Source: Rostrohypoxylon terebratum (Eukaryota; Ascomycota; Sordariomycetes; Xylariales; Hypoxylaceae). From it: 64,000 bases of DNA. This document shows positions 1-13,934 of the stretch, one piece after another. The DNA is taken from assembly GCA_022497145.1 (NCBI GenBank), contig MU385865.1, positions 310,001-374,000 on the forward strand, in the 5' to 3' direction. The first letter of the stretch is position 1. Every line of letters begins with the position of its first letter. Below the pieces are notes generated by a model. The model was not told the DNA's origin and did no database searches. It saw only the letters and a program-made list of their open reading frames with translations. A program made the position numbers and the translations under genes.

Positions 1-3000
1 TACTCAAGTCTCAATCTATGAAACCACATAGAAGCAGATGGATTGACCAGAGTGGCGAATAAAGCGTACACACCTACATAGAGTTGCTTTTCTATATTCT
101 TGTGTTTCCAAATTTCCAACATGTTGCATGTTCTTCAGAGGTACTAGGTACTAGGTAAGTATCCAAGTAGTACTTAGGGTCTACTAGGTAGGTAAACATT
201 AACATTGAAATGATTAAGGGCTTTATGGAGTACGTGAGTCTTGAGATAGCCACATCACCCTTATTTCTCTCTATTTACACTAGGTGCTTGATTAGAGAAG
301 GCAATACCGAGGTTTGAAATTTTAAGAATAATACCTATCTGGTATGTAGGCCCTAGGGTTCAATGGCAAGCAATACGACGAAGATGGATCTCGGCTACGC
401 AGTAACACTCTGCGTGCACTCAACGTGTACTCAATGTGCACTCAACGTGAACTGTTGTTATGTCATTTCTACACAATTATTTATAATTTTGTCTTCTAAT
501 AATAGGTTGACTGGATGAAATGTGTCAAAAAATTGTAGTAGCGTTTGGTATAAGTCAATTCGGAAACTCCAAAAGTCGTAGCAATGCGACGTCAGTATTC
601 TGGAGCGAACGTGACGACGCAATTAAGCATCTGACTTGCTTATTTCCTGGTTACCATCCATGGCACACGGATCTGTGGCTAGTATGTAAATCTCGAGGCG
701 GCAAATCCCCTTGCGAAACGTCTCCAGGGCTTCTCCAAGTACCAGGAAGCCCGACTCCAGATGCTGACCGCATACCACACTCTAGTCGGTGATTCCCAAC
801 GAACGTGTCGCCGTTACTCATAGCCCAACTTCATCACGCTGACAAGAAGCCAAGAAAATAATCATCTGGGGTCTCTTGTCGATGTCGCATTTGTAGGCAG
901 AGGTGTTCTCACCGACTTATTACTTCGCTTTTCTACTATAACCTGCAGTGTAAGGGTTCGTGCATTCGGCTCGGTCTGTGAGCAACGAATCAAAGCCAGC
1001 CGGATCAGCCGCGACCTCGATACCATTCGCTAATCTGACTTGAGCTTTCTTACCGCTGTCGCGCTAAGGGTCCCATTTCCCTGGCCAGCTCAAATGACCA
1101 AATCTCTGCAGCGTTGGGCTCTTTTTCCCAGGTTCCCCGTAATATGATATATCACATACCTAACCTGGTCGGGATGACGATGTCGTCATGCGGGCATCAA
1201 TAACACAAAGGCAGATGATGACCTCGAGGCTAAAGAAAAAGTCGGTCTGAATTAAGACACCCGGCGATGGCGGTTACGGCGAGCTGGTTTCTCGGGGAAG
1301 CTGGATGGCGATTGGCCGTGGATTTAGGCTCGTCGCAGCCCCGTTGCTTGCCGTGATCTGCATTAGCTCCCTAGTGCGTCCGCTCTTGCTGCTGCCATCG
1401 CAACAAAATCTTAGAAATTAGCATGTATAGCACGCACGGGATGGGAAATTCGACGAAGGTACGTGCGATATGTTGCCGTCTCGTCGGACTGGGGCCGCTT
1501 ACTCTTGACGATGAGAGGCTTGTCGACCGTTGCGCCTACCCTTCGCCCTGCATAACTCCCTTTTCTCGCTTCGACGTGCTGAGCGAGGCCCCGATATCCG
1601 AAGTGTCTAATTGGCTTTCGTCTGAAAAGGCTACCCACGAATTAAAGTGCCGACCAACGGCGCTTAGCAACAGCATCATCTCTGTTCCACCTTCGCCCCG
1701 GATTCCTATCCTAAGTATAGTCTAATTATCGAGAGGTATTCGTGAGTTGAACACAAAGTATATCCCATGTACCAACTCGGAACATGTCGTTCTGTCATTC
1801 ACCGGAAATTTAGGCCTCGAGTAGTCGATACACTTGTGCTTGTAGGCTTGGACATTATCGTATTTCGCGGGTGGTGATTCTCGTCGAACGCAAACACGGC
1901 TCGGGTAGCTGCGTGGACTCGAGTTAGGATACCTACGGTCAGTTCAAATAGTCCCAGCATGAAAAAAGTCAACTCGTGCGGATTCTGATATCGGCCAGCC
2001 GCGGTTTGATAAGCAAGCCTGGTGGAATTCTTGGTCATATGATTCAATGACCGAGAGTCATGCCAGATGGCCATAGCACAAAATTGTCGGGCATAACTAG
2101 AAGAATATAACTTCAAGTGTAACAACTACCAAGACAGGGCATTTTCCGACCTGTCACGCGCAGCCGTTATGAAGTCTGATAGTGAGGCTGCAATGGGATA
2201 TCCCGGGCTCGCAGCCAGTTATATGTGGGTGTGGCGCCCCCGTGTCCTAGCGGTAAGCGCCGTCGGATAGGGATCGTGTCAGCTTCAGGTCAAAGGTTCC
2301 ATTAGCTCCCTCTTATGTGCGAAGACCGACCAGGCCGATAGGTACACCGGCCAATGATGCCCCCCACGACGATATTACCCGATCTTAGCCTGGCAGACGC
2401 CCCCGCGTCGGCGTCCGCCCTCAGAGCTCGTGAGTGGGTTGGGTCAGATGCAATAACGCACCTTCCAGGGTCTATCCAAGATCCAGGGGGTTGCAATATG
2501 CAGAGTCGGTATCGATGTGGTGGCCGGCTGGATCCGGGTTGCAGGGAATCGGACTTGGGGGTCAGCCACCCACAAGCATTATACAGAAAACATGGCCGCA
2601 TAGGAGGCTACCAGGTTGCTGGAAACGAAACATCGAACCAGCCTAAGACTAGGTAGGTCGGCCCGCATCTGCAGTAAGCTGAATGAGGAAGTAGAGACGT
2701 CAGGACTGCCAGAGGGTGTGGCAGCGAGATACATGGAGCTACAGCGAGCTACAGTGAGTCGCAGGAAGTCGCAGGAAGTTAGTCCAGCCACGTTTGATCC
2801 GTTGAACCATCCACGGATTGCGATTGCTCAGATACAAAAGGGGTGGAGATGAAGCATCAGAGCATCGAAGCATCGAATACTACCTAGGCTACCTATGTAG
2901 GTCCTAGGGTCGCTGATGGCACTGCAGTCATCTGCAGTCGACTGCATGTGGTCTTCTTGGATATTTGAAATACGTACGTCGTAGGCAATGTGGTATGTGG

Positions 3001-3300
3001 CATGTGGTAGCTACCTGCTACCTACATAGGTGGCATTTCGAAGGAACAAATCATCGCTAAATCAGTGGCAATGTAAAGAGGAAGAAACCGTCTATACATG
3101 CGCAGAGCTACCTACTAGGTACTAGGTATGTGATGACCTTGGGAAGATATTTGAAAGATTTCAGAGCTACTAGGTACGGGACTTAAAGTAAATCCTTCAA
3201 GGATCAATATACTTCCAGATGTCCCAATCAGTATGGATATTGGATACATACATACATGTATCAATTCACATCTGTTCACGCCTTCCTAGATTTAGACAAG
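1..3300. other. Gene-free spacer, left edge
   Basis: No open reading frame here has family features, splice structure or a credible protein composition; those present are short and overlap on both strands. The stretch carries several short palindromic elements of the CCTAGG family (141-160, 181-195, 2881-2909, 3101-3130). A direct repeat of GTCGCAGGAA lies near 2758-2780. A stretch at 2235-2310 resembles a degraded tRNA but does not complete the fold. Confidence 0.6.
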
Positions 3301-3385
3301 ATCCACAGCCATCTAGAAGTAATTGAGATCAGCCCTTGCATCCACATGGTTCGATTTTTTTTTTAAAAAAAAAGCTAGAGGCAAG

Positions 3386-3406
3386 TACTATGTAGGCTAC
3401 ATAGTA
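3386..3406. repeat. 21-nt inverted repeat with TACTATGTAG arms
   Basis: TACTATGTAG, one G, then CTACATAGTA: exact 10-nt arms with a one-base loop. The arm is the core of a motif seen repeatedly in other spacers of the window. Confidence 0.9.
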
Positions 3407-4357
3407 TGTAGAAGTATTGCTTTTGCCACATATCGCCACATATCGCCACATAATGCCACGCAGTGTGCCCAAGATACATCTTTTAGTAAGTACCTAATCA
3501 AGGATTTGCCTGCCATGTATATCTCATAGCCCTTTCCTAATGGACAATCTAACCGGCCTTCGAAGTCGGCCGCCTCATCTTGGTCTCAGCCCTAGTAAAG
3601 TACGTCGTATCAACACTGACAAATAAGGGGTACATGTCCATTAGTGGCTTGAAATGACTCGACTCACGCATAATGAGGCAGTGGTCGCCTGCGTCACGTA
3701 ACAATCCTCAACCTTAAATAATATAATTATGATAAATCACTTATAATTTCAGGCAGAAATACATCCATTATAGCTATTTGACTCCTAATATGACGGATTC
3801 CGTATGTACAGGCGTGAATATACCATTGAAAGTTTAATAATGACGGTACCTAGTATGGAGTAGGGTGATTGGGTGATTCGACAATTGCGCTCCTCAATGT
3901 CACTCAGAAAAGGAGGTATGGATAGGTAGTGTGGATCCTCTAAAGGCTTTACTTATAGGTGGTTCAACATTCGGGTTGAATCTTACAAGTTCTCTGGGCT
4001 GCTGCTTCCTTTATTGATACACATGGCACACAGCATCAACTCTTCTCGAGCAAGAACATTGAACATTCAAAGTTTAGACTTGAGTTAATAAGCCTTAAAA
4101 ACCTTAAAAACCTTAAACCCCTTGATAACGTGTGGAGCAATATATCTCACCTATACAGTTACGCTCAATGTTGTGCCATCACTTAAATGGGTAGGTACAT
4201 CCATAGATATAAACCAACTCGTCGGTAGTTGCCTTCAAAGTTGCGTGCATCATGTAGGAAGCTACCAGGTGGCTTTTAACTCACAGTAAACTCTCATGGT
4301 AGCATTTGGTAACATTGAAGGCACACTGAAGGCGCATCGAAGGCGTACGGCCGTCTC

Positions 4358-4390
<33 letters not shown>
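4358..4390. repeat. (GCTGTT)n microsatellite
   Basis: Five and a half perfect copies of a six-base unit in a gene-free region. Confidence 0.85.
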
Positions 4391-7300
4391 CATAGATGGA
4401 TCCAGTGATCCCCAGTAGATCCACTACGAATGTGGACTTATACAACCTCGCTCATCAATCATCTCCCACAATGATAACATCCATACTTCTCGGCGTCATG
4501 TAACCGGCCCATTCATATCCAGCCCTAAGAAAAAAAGTGCTGACCCGTGCCCACGGCACGTAAAAGTTGCTTGCTGTCACGTTCTTTCCTATTCGTGAGC
4601 CCAACCACTTCACACGAGATCTGGCCGCTACTTTATACGCCTCGTGACAATGATTTCTCCACCTTCACCGCTCATATGCAGCACCAGAGCCCGACAACTC
4701 TCGAAAAAATCCGGTAATGGTCCAGTTTGTAAGTCCGTACCCCCGTTGGCCCGTCCCCCCAAACACATGTGGGTTTGAAGATCAAGTACCCTCATGAGAA
4801 ACGTTCAAAGTGCCGCAGGACGATGCCACCAACAGGCAGGCGAAGAAAGAGCCTCAATATCGCGGCAGAAGTAGGTGACATTGGCATCTGCATCTAGAAC
4901 ATTAACCATGTCAACTTTAACTGCAAGCTATAAACTCGAGAGATACATCTTGAGATACCCCTATCCACATCGGGGAACCATCCATTGGTAGGACTTGTAT
5001 CACCTGCAGATCCATATATGTCTTGCGGTTGCTGACTAGTGGTGGTTATTCTTAGGAGTACCTAGTAAATCGAAACCTGGTTATCGAGGAATGGATACTC
5101 CCACAAAAATGGTGGTCGGTCCTGTTTTGCTCATTCTTCACTGGAAGCCTGCAGTCTTGCCTGAACCGCAAAACCTGCGGTGGTGATACTTGCAGTGGTC
5201 ACTGCATAAACCCCCCCAAATGCAAGTGTCCGCAAAACGTCATTGCTAATATAGGGCGACTCTTGAGGCTTTCCTGCGTAAGCTGCTGGGTAGCATTGTT
5301 CTAATGACGTGGACAACAGTATCACCTGAATCTGGCAAAATGACTCCAGTTTTTCTGACTTTCTGATTTCATTGCGCTTCAAGGTTTTTGCCATCATCTC
5401 TATATCGCTATAGTATTGGGGGCGGTCTTCCCCGCAAAGGCTTTGGCGATTCAAATCAACAGGCGGTACGATAAACTTGCGCCAGGTTGGGCCAAATGGT
5501 CTCAGCCTTGTGAGACACGACCTTTGCCATCCTTTACGTTCTCTGTCCACCTGGACATGCAGGATGTCCGACAAGAGCGCCAAGGGATGACCGAATCTGC
5601 GTCCATCTGCAGAACATACACCCATAGTAGACTTTATCGAGAAGCCTAGCCGAGGTGGCCCATGAAACGGACCGTGCCTGCAAGTCATTTCTTGTCCAAC
5701 CCACGCGGCAGAAGTATTTAGCGGCCCTTCAATCCTCGGTGTGGATGGCCATGACCATGGTAGAGGTACCCCCGTGAGCTATCACACGGGCTCTGCAGCC
5801 GTACTCCGAAGTTACAAGTCAGCGTACCAACTTGGGGACTGCATCTGTACCCAACATTGGATCTCTTGAGAGCGGGAAATAGTGGTCAATGGCGAGGGGT
5901 CAACTATATACCCGCCAATTTTGTCATGATAGCAGGGCATGGCACAAGGCCGGGGTGTGGGGGCGGCGCGCTACTGCCATCCTTGTCACGGCCAAATTTG
6001 CCAATGGTTCGCTGCGATTTGCCGGTGGCTCTCCTGTAGGCTGCTGTATGACACGTTGCGAAAGTTTGGGAAATGCAGATGCAATGGCGGAGATGAGAAG
6101 CACGGAATTGCGAAATTCAGGAATCAGGACCCAGAACGTCCAGGACAAGGACAATTAGGACGACAAAAATGACTAGTTAAGGTGCTTCGGCGAACGGATA
6201 CCACACTACTTATTACACGGACTCGGAGCCGAACTCCGCAATTGGAAAAACTTATGGGCAAGATGAACATGGGATTTTGGGCGGCAGGCATTCTTGTCGG
6301 TTTTGAGAATCTCACTGCATAAGAAGCGGGATCCACATCTTGACCGGTTTCCAGGATTGGATCTTATCGTGCCTTATCGAGGGAGTCGGTCAGCAGGAGG
6401 ACCAGTAAGCTGGGGCGCCAAGACATTTTTGACCCAGTGTTGGCAGACTTCGGGACCAGACAAGCGAGATGCAGGGAAGGCAGGGAAGCTGAGCTGCAGA
6501 AAAGCTTTCTCATGGGATGAAGCGTCCCGCCCGGTTGAAATACCTATGTATCAGGGTATCTAGACCCGTGAAAAAAAGACGAGTGATGACGAGGAGGAGA
6601 CGGGATTGGCGATCTGGACCAAAATGATTAAAATCAATGCCGAAGTTGGCAGAGCCCTAAAGCGGTTGGTGAGACACACGGTCCATCTGCCGTCCCGAAA
6701 TCAATCTTATGTCTTTTATTTCTTTATTCCCTATCCCCTCTCATTCCTCTCTCATCCATATTAGGGTGCCCGAACAAATCTTCCATAAAACACTGTGAAC
6801 ACCCGAAGGAAGGATGGAGTAGAAGGGATGATTATAGAGAAAATGAGGGAGTTGCTCGTGGGCGAAAAGAAAGGGGGCGAAATGCTCTTAGTGAAATCTC
6901 TCCTATGTGATTCACACTCGACAGGAAGGAGATTCTACATACATGCCCTTTCTCTCGTTCCACATACCCAATACGGCAACCGGGAACGGCCAAAGGCCAA
7001 CCAGCTGGATTGGCTTGGAGGTACCCGGGGGTCGACGAGATATGTATCTACTGATACACCTTTTAAAGAAGTTCCCATACTTAACCTTCCGGCACAAACT
7101 ACATCTAGCAAGTGCTCTTACGTACAATTGTACAGAGTTGCGACTCTACCCGGATTGAGCCGGGATAACTGGCTCGCTAGCATCCATCATTTTACGCTTT
7201 ACTGGCCATCAAGTATCAGATGATCTAGTTGATCAGCTCTCATATACTCAAGTAGTTACGACCCTATGATGTGTCCCTTATGAGAAATAGGGGAAAGGGG

Positions 7301-7400
7301 GTTACCGAAAGATACCAGTTGAAGTACATGCCACTTTAATTCTCTCACTTTTTTTTTTCTCTTTACTACTATTCGGTACTCTCCTTCTATACCTACCTAG

Positions 7401-10400
7401 CAGCTACCCAAGGCATTTAGGGCGTTCGAGATATCCCATGCGTTTGGTGCCCTGCGTGATTGGGCGCTTCTTGGGCAATGGGGGGATAGTGGGCAAAAAG
7501 TCTCTTAACAAGCATCGAGACAAAATACCACCCCAATACTTACTTTACAGGTATTGCTTTGTCAAAACCGTACCAATGTGCGATGTGACACAAAATAGCG
7601 CGCGCAACACAGGTTACTTGGCTGCAGTGTCCGACTTAATGGAAACTGCGGCTGCTTGGATACACTGATACACTGATACACTTGGTGAAGGGCATGAGGC
7701 CGTCATGGGAGTACCAGTCACGGACAGGTATAGAAAGCTTCTTAAGGCTCTCCTATAACCTATCGACGCGTCGCTTTATTCTATATATTAGGGATCGTCC
7801 CATCTTCCATATCCACTGTATGGCCCGTGGTTGCTCATGGTCCGTCGGCTCACCACAGGGTTGCAGTGTCAAAAAGGCTATTATCATCATTCTCCCACAG
7901 GCGAGAATGGTCTATTGTCTATCTGGAACGTCATCTCCAAATTTCTTCATGACTGGTTCTACCCTCACAACAATCCATTAACTTGAGAGCGACCAAAAAT
8001 TGACAGGGTCGTTGTCTCACTTGACATTCCAAGGTTCCGGGATTCCTGCTTCTTGCCTTCGTATATATGGGATATATGGTCACGGTCACGGTCACAGTCA
8101 CAGCTCCAGTCACGACCTCGTTCTTGTACAACCGTAAGCTTATAATATATCCTAACGTTCTCCTTCCCTAGGCGATCCTTTGGTAGCCGAGAGCTTCAAG
8201 GTTTCTCCATACATACAAATCTGCGAATCTCCAAATCTCCATACAATCTACAATCTATAATCTGCCATTTACCATCTACCATCCATCTCACTACCACAGC
8301 CACAGCACGAGGAATCCGGACCACGGACCACGGACCACGAGCACAACCCCACCACACCTTCTTTTCTAAAGAACCCACCGTTAAGGGACAGCTTTATTAT
8401 TTATTTATTAGGCTAGACCAGAGGCGTCTAGAGCACCGCCGCAACCCCCTGTCAAACCGAAGAAGTCCAAGACTTCATGCATGCAGGTGCGCTGCAATCA
8501 CAACTCGACCCTCACCAGGAGCAGGAAGCTAGATGCAAGGCGGTGAGAAGGCTACAAGCCGTTTGGCTACTCTGTGTAAGCCTCCCTGACAAACCACATC
8601 CCCTTATTCGACATTAGCATCAAATGGAGCTAGGGACAAATTTTGGGTCTTTACGGCTTTGCGTTCTCATTCACCTATTGTTCAAAATGGGTTAATGTTC
8701 AATGACCAATGTCCTTTGAAGGTTCCAGTTATCCAATTTTTTTGGTCTACACATAATACCTAGTATATGTGTTAGGTTATTTATGCCATGCCCTCTAACA
8801 GCTGGACTTTGTTAGGACAGTTACCTGATTAGCTATAATTGTCCGCTAGAACGGCCAGAACGGCCAGAACAGCCCTAGCAGCCCTAGAAGCCTCGGGACA
8901 TTTTGGGTATCCAGCGTACCCAGCGTATCCAACGCGTACCTGGTACCTTGAACGGCACGGAAGGAACTTAGAAAGAACTTCGTCGATACACCCTCGTTAG
9001 GTCACAATACAACATTGAACAGCAGCTACCTAAAGCCAGGGAACAGGAAAAGAAGAAGAATCCTAATCCTGAAGGCTCCTCCTACTCTACCTAGCAATTA
9101 CCATTCCCGTAACGGCGACTCCCACCGCGAGTACCGACAGCTCATCATTGATTCTTCTTGAGCTTTCTCCATCGACGTGCATTGAGCAATTCGGGTCTAG
9201 AATCTAAGCTACCAATTCCATCCTCCCACATCTTTTCAGTCTCGTTCACACCACCTTTTTTTTTTTAATTCTCAAACCACGGGCTACGAAGCTACGAAGC
9301 TACGAGACTACAAACTACAAACCACCAAATCATGCCTAGTACTAGCTATACAAGCTACTTACCATTGTATCTTCGTTAATCATTATCACGACCATCATAT
9401 CTTACTTTACTCACATTACACTTACACACTTACATTACGCCAGTTTCCTCTTTCTCTTCCCCCTCTTCTTCCATTTTAGTTTTAACCAACGACGGCGGAC
9501 CAGGACCATCGACCTTTGTGTTTTATTATTTTTCAAACAACATCCACAATACTAGTTCGTACTAGTTCCCACGATACAACTCCAGTCTCTACCGACCTAC
9601 GACCTACAGGCTACAGGCTACAGTACCTATCTTACAAGGATCTGTTACCCTGGGTTCGGGTTACCTGATCTGAATTTAGGAAAAGAATCAAGACAGGCAC
9701 ATCCCACCTTTTCTCAGACCCTGCCATAACCCTGCAACCACCCATACGATTCCTTGTCTCTACTTACATAGTAGGAACTTACTTTTACTTACATACTTCC
9801 TTTCGATTTTTTGTGCAACGCGCTACGATTTTCGAGATCCTCCGACCTTTTCTACAACAACACCTCCTTTATACCTTTATACTTTTATACAATCTTCCAA
9901 GGTTGTTCCTCACACAGTAGACATACACTCGTTTGCGGTTGTCTTTCATACTTGCCCCCAACCCCCCGTGAGGCCATAAGAGTTACCCACCTGGCACCAC
10001 GTTGTACCCCCCTAGTCTCTTAGGTCTCTCAGGAAGGACAAGCTTTATCACCTGGCCAGTCTATCGGTCTATCTAGCAGCGTTGTTCAGCTTGCTTGCTT
10101 CACCTACGCCTACACCCACGCTCGACAACCCACGCCAGATCGAAAGCATAACCATACCTACCTACCTAGGTCCTACATACATACATACCTAAATACCTAC
10201 ATAATAACTTCTGACATCAAAGGGGCCCCCCCGCTGCTGCCAGCACTGCACCTACTTAATTATTATTATTATTTTTTCATCCATTAACCCCTGGTGCAGA
10301 TCCTGGCTAGACCGGAGTAGTGCCTCATCGTCACTTGCTCATCCATAGAGCCACTCTCCCTCAGAACAAGGAGTCCCTACTTTTTTCCCTCCGCCTCTGT

Positions 10401-10827
10401 CTATTAGGTACGCTAGTCTCGAGTCAGTCCGCCAGCAGTGTGCAGAGTGTGGCTTTCGCCACTAACACCGTCTGGTGACCAAGCCCCACCAGAACACGGA
10501 CTCGGTATCCCACTAACTCGAGCCGAGCATAGAACACTTGACCTTTAATTCTTGTTGATTTCTTGAACCTTGGAAATCCGACATCCGTCAGTCTTTCCTC
10601 GAGGCCAGAGCAATTCGCAGTCAGGCAGTTCCGGATTCTGCTGCTTGAAGCAATTGGGGGGTCGTGATCTTGTGCAGCTGCGGCAATGACCCAGTACAAG
10701 CACTGCCGTCAGTAATATGTACGTCAAGCACGCCTTGCAGCATGCAGTGCAATGCCCTCGTCCGATTTGTACAGCTCTTATGTATCCCGCGAAATCCTAT
10801 GCTGACTCGCACGTTTCACAGACCAAG
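7401..10827. promoter_or_regulatory. Upstream region and probable long 5' leader of the HMT1-like gene
   Basis: There is no coding region. From about 9,200 the plus strand becomes pyrimidine-rich with many CT and CCACC runs (for example 9430-9480 and 9240-9262), a composition usual for promoters and transcribed leaders of filamentous fungi. The leader character is inferred, not shown. It contains a GGACCAC triple repeat (8318-8338), a TACATAC run (10180-10190) and one CCTACCTAGG element (10156-10175). Two ATGs in frame with the transporter lie at 10717 and 10780. Confidence 0.4.
10156..10175. repeat. CCTAGG-family element, copy A
   Basis: ACCTACCTACCTAGGTCCTA, identical over all 20 bases to 43411-43430. 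It lies in the presumed leader of the HMT1-like gene. Confidence 0.85.
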
Positions 10828-13800
10828 ATGGCTGAAGTCATCATCAGCCCTCCCGACTCCCCGGCGGAAAGGGTGCGAGACGTTACTCAGTACCTCTATC
10901 CGGACCTCCTGCTTCTGGCTTTTATTGCCATCGGCGCCACTCATTCCGTCTACACCGCTATGCGTAAGGAAGATGTAGTCGTGCCTACAGTCACAGGTCC
11001 CGGCGGCAAGCCATTGCCCGTCACTAAGAGGAGAAAATCCGAAGATGATGCGACAGAATCTGATCAATTCAGCCCTAACGCCAGGAGGTTTTTCCAAATT
11101 TCCATGATCTTGGCGACATTGACATTTCTTGCTACGGGCGGCGCAATTGCGGCGCGTGCTCTAATTCACAGGAGCGCAGATGGCCAACATGGGTGGTGGT
11201 GCGGCGAGCCGAAGACCGTAAGCAAATTAAAAATGCCCGTACCTGAAAAAAATAAACAAACAAAGATGCAGTCAGCTAATCATCCGCCTTTTTTTCCTAT
11301 TGTTTAGGTCTTTGTCTTGGGATCGGCTTTCCTTTACGTCTACTTGACGTTGACTATGTTCGATTGGAAAAGTAGCCCGAGCCTGGTCCATATCCTGACA
11401 TGGAGCTTTGCGCTTTGTGGTGAGATTATCATCTTTGTCTGTGATATAATCATCTTGTCTCGCCCCCACAAGGTCATGACCAATCTCAATCGCGATAAGT
11501 ATGTGATTGTTGACGAGGTGGACAAATGGGACATAATCGATCTCGGCCTGTCTGCGGGCAGGATCGCTCTCCTTACAGGCATGATAGTAGTGTATTATAC
11601 TATCGTATTGTTGAGAAGTCGGGCCGAGCTAGAGAAATATGAGCAGGGACAGGAATACGACTATGAAGCTGACGAAGCGACCCCGCTACTCAATGGCGAA
11701 GCAAACGGTTATCGTACAAATGGACATTCTCCTCATCCGGGCACCAATGGTTCCGCCACCGCCAACACTAACGGTGCTGCCGATGGGAGCCATCAAATGG
11801 TTGACGAGGATGCCGGCTTTTATCGACCGGAGAAACTGCCGCATACCACCTGGTTCGAATACCTGCGAGGCTATTCCGTTTTCTTCCCGTACATGTGGCC
11901 CAATAAGCAGTTTCGATTGCAAATCATTGTTGTAATTTGCTTCTTCCTGTTGGCTCTTCAGCGATGGGTGAATATTATGGTGCCCTACCAAATTGGTATC
12001 GTCACAAACCAGCTCTCCGGAGATGATCTCGAAAGGGGAGAATCGATTACGATGCCTTGGGTCCCGCTTGGACTGCTAATCCTGTATAAGCTGCTCCAAG
12101 GACCGTCCGGGCTCTTAGGGTCTCTCAGATCTTTGCTGTGGATCCCCGTTTCTCAACACACGTACCGAGCCCTCACCACATCAGCGTTTGAGCATGTCCA
12201 TTCCCTAAGTCTTGACTTCCACTTGGGTAAGAGGACTGGTGAGGTGTTATCTGCATTGAACAAAGGTTCCTCGGTCAATGCTTTTCTGGAACAGGTCACG
12301 TTCCAGGTATTCCCGATGCTCATCGACTTATTCGTAGCTATCAGCTATTTCTACGTCAGATTCGACGCCGTGTATGCCGTCATCGTTTGTTCAATTACAT
12401 TCTATTATCTGTTTTTGACAATACGAATGGCGTCCAAGACCGCGGATCAGAGACGAGCTATGTCCAATGCGGACAGAGAAGAAGAAGCGGTTAAGAATGA
12501 CTCGATCATCTCATATGAGACGGTCAAGTATTTTAACGCGGAAGACTTCGAATTCAATCGTTACAAGGAGGCTATTCACAATTTTCAAGTTGCGGAGGCC
12601 AAAGTCACGTGGAGCATAAGCACGATGAATATCTGCCAGTCATTGGTTTTCATGATCGGTATGTTGGTCGCTATGATGCTTGGCGCGTACCAGGTAACTA
12701 TGGGTAGCCGCAAAGTGGGAGACTTCGTTACTTTGATGACCTATTTAGGCCAGCTGCAGGGTCCGCTCAACTTTTTCGGAACCTTCTATCGCACCGTGCA
12801 GCAAGCTATGATATCTGGAGAGCGGTTATTGGAGTTGTTCAAGCAGCGCCCTACCGTCGTTGACCGCCCCGGCGCCGCTAATGTGACCTCGTGCGAAGGT
12901 CGTGTCGAATTCTCTAAGGTTAAATTCGCATACGACAAGAGAAAGCCAGCGCTGAGGAACTTGACGTTTACGTGCGAGCCCGGCACGACCACGGCACTCG
13001 TGGGTGAATCTGGCGGCGGCAAGTCGACCCTATTCCGGTTGATGTATCGCTACTTCAACTGCCAGGAAGGGAATATTAGGATCGATGGCCGCGACATCAA
13101 GGACGTCACGATTGACTCTGTCCGACGCTACATAGGAGTAGTGCCGCAAGATACGGTCCTGTTCAACGACACGCTCATGTACAATTTGCGATATGCCAAC
13201 CAAAATGCGACCGACGACGACATCATAGCTGCTTGCCAAGCTGCTAGCATACATGACAGGATTATGTCATTTCCGGACGGTTATAACACTAAGGTGGGCG
13301 AGCGCGGCCTGCGCTTGAGTGGCGGTGAGAAACAAAGGGTGGCCATTGCACGAACGCTGCTCAAGAATCCTAAGATCATCATGCTAGACGAGGCCACCTC
13401 GGCACTTGACAGCCATACGGAACAGCAGATCCAATCCCGACTCGCCAATATCGGACGCGGACGTACCCTCTTAATCATTGCGTAAGTCTTTTTCTCTCTC
13501 TTTTTTTCCCTTCCTGAAGGTGTTTAATCTATATAGCGTTTCCGTAACCGGCCTAACTGACCGCTCTTAGGCATCGACTTTCTACAATTACCCATGCAGA
13601 TCAAATCCTTGTCTTGCACCAAGGCACCATAGTCGAGAAAGGCACACACGAAAAATTGCTCGAACTCAATGGTCGATATGCGTCTATGTGGAATCGGCAA
13701 GCGAAAGCGGAAAAGGCAGCCGAGGATGCACGCAACGCAACCCGAAAGGCTGAAAAGCTTCTGCGCAAGGCTAATATTCCTTCTCCTTCCGCCGATCACC

Positions 13801-13934
13801 ACAACCGAAATGAGCATTCTAATGGCAACGACGACTCAAGCAGCTCGTCTGATGAATCGACAACGCCCAATCGACTTAGCGTTCAGTTCGAACATGCAAC
13901 ATCGGCTGAAAGCTACCCTCGATCGACCCACTAA
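10828..13934 (+). CDS. HMT1: HMT1-type ABC half-transporter (ABCB6/Atm1 subfamily)
   Basis: Three exons: 10828-11217, 11308-13481, 13571-13934; introns of 90 and 89 nt; 975 aa. The order is an N-terminal extra membrane domain with about five helices (first two near residues 22-45 and 86-113), an acidic and Asn/Gly-rich linker, a six-helix ABC membrane domain and one nucleotide-binding domain. Walker A GESGGGKST is near residue 695, signature LSGGEKQR near 799, Walker B IIMLDEATSALD near 819, and the H-loop His comes right after the second intron in IIAHRLST. The extra N-terminal domain is typical of HMT1/ABCB6 proteins, which export metal-chelate or glutathione conjugates across vacuolar or other internal membranes; the substrate here is unknown. 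A Ser/Asp-rich tail follows the ATPase. ATG 10828 was chosen for its CAAGATGGC context; in-frame ATGs at 10717 and 10780 would extend the N-terminus. Converges on the ceramide synthase gene. Confidence 0.93.

Larger units (their letters stand above)
3301..7400. other. Gene-free spacer with microsatellites
   Basis: Nothing recognisable as a gene. A 21-nt inverted repeat sits at 3386-3406, a CCACATATCG direct repeat near 3426-3455, and a GCTGTT hexamer array at 4358-4390. A 185-codon minus-strand ORF (5131-5688) starts with ATG but shows no known domain, and its length is close to what chance gives once in a window of this size. Confidence 0.5.

Noticed and set aside
2235..2310. tRNA-like stretch: TAGCGGTAAGCG resembling an A box and AGGTTCCATTAG resembling a B box
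   Set aside because: The B box lacks the GGTTCRANNCC pattern and I cannot form an acceptor stem or a proper anticodon arm.
5131..5688. 185-codon minus-strand ORF with ATG start
   Set aside because: No domain, signal or splice support. With roughly even base composition about one ORF of this length is expected by chance in 64 kb on six frames.
6795..7223. 142-codon plus-strand ORF
   Set aside because: Begins with GTG, overlaps other frames and has no recognisable features.
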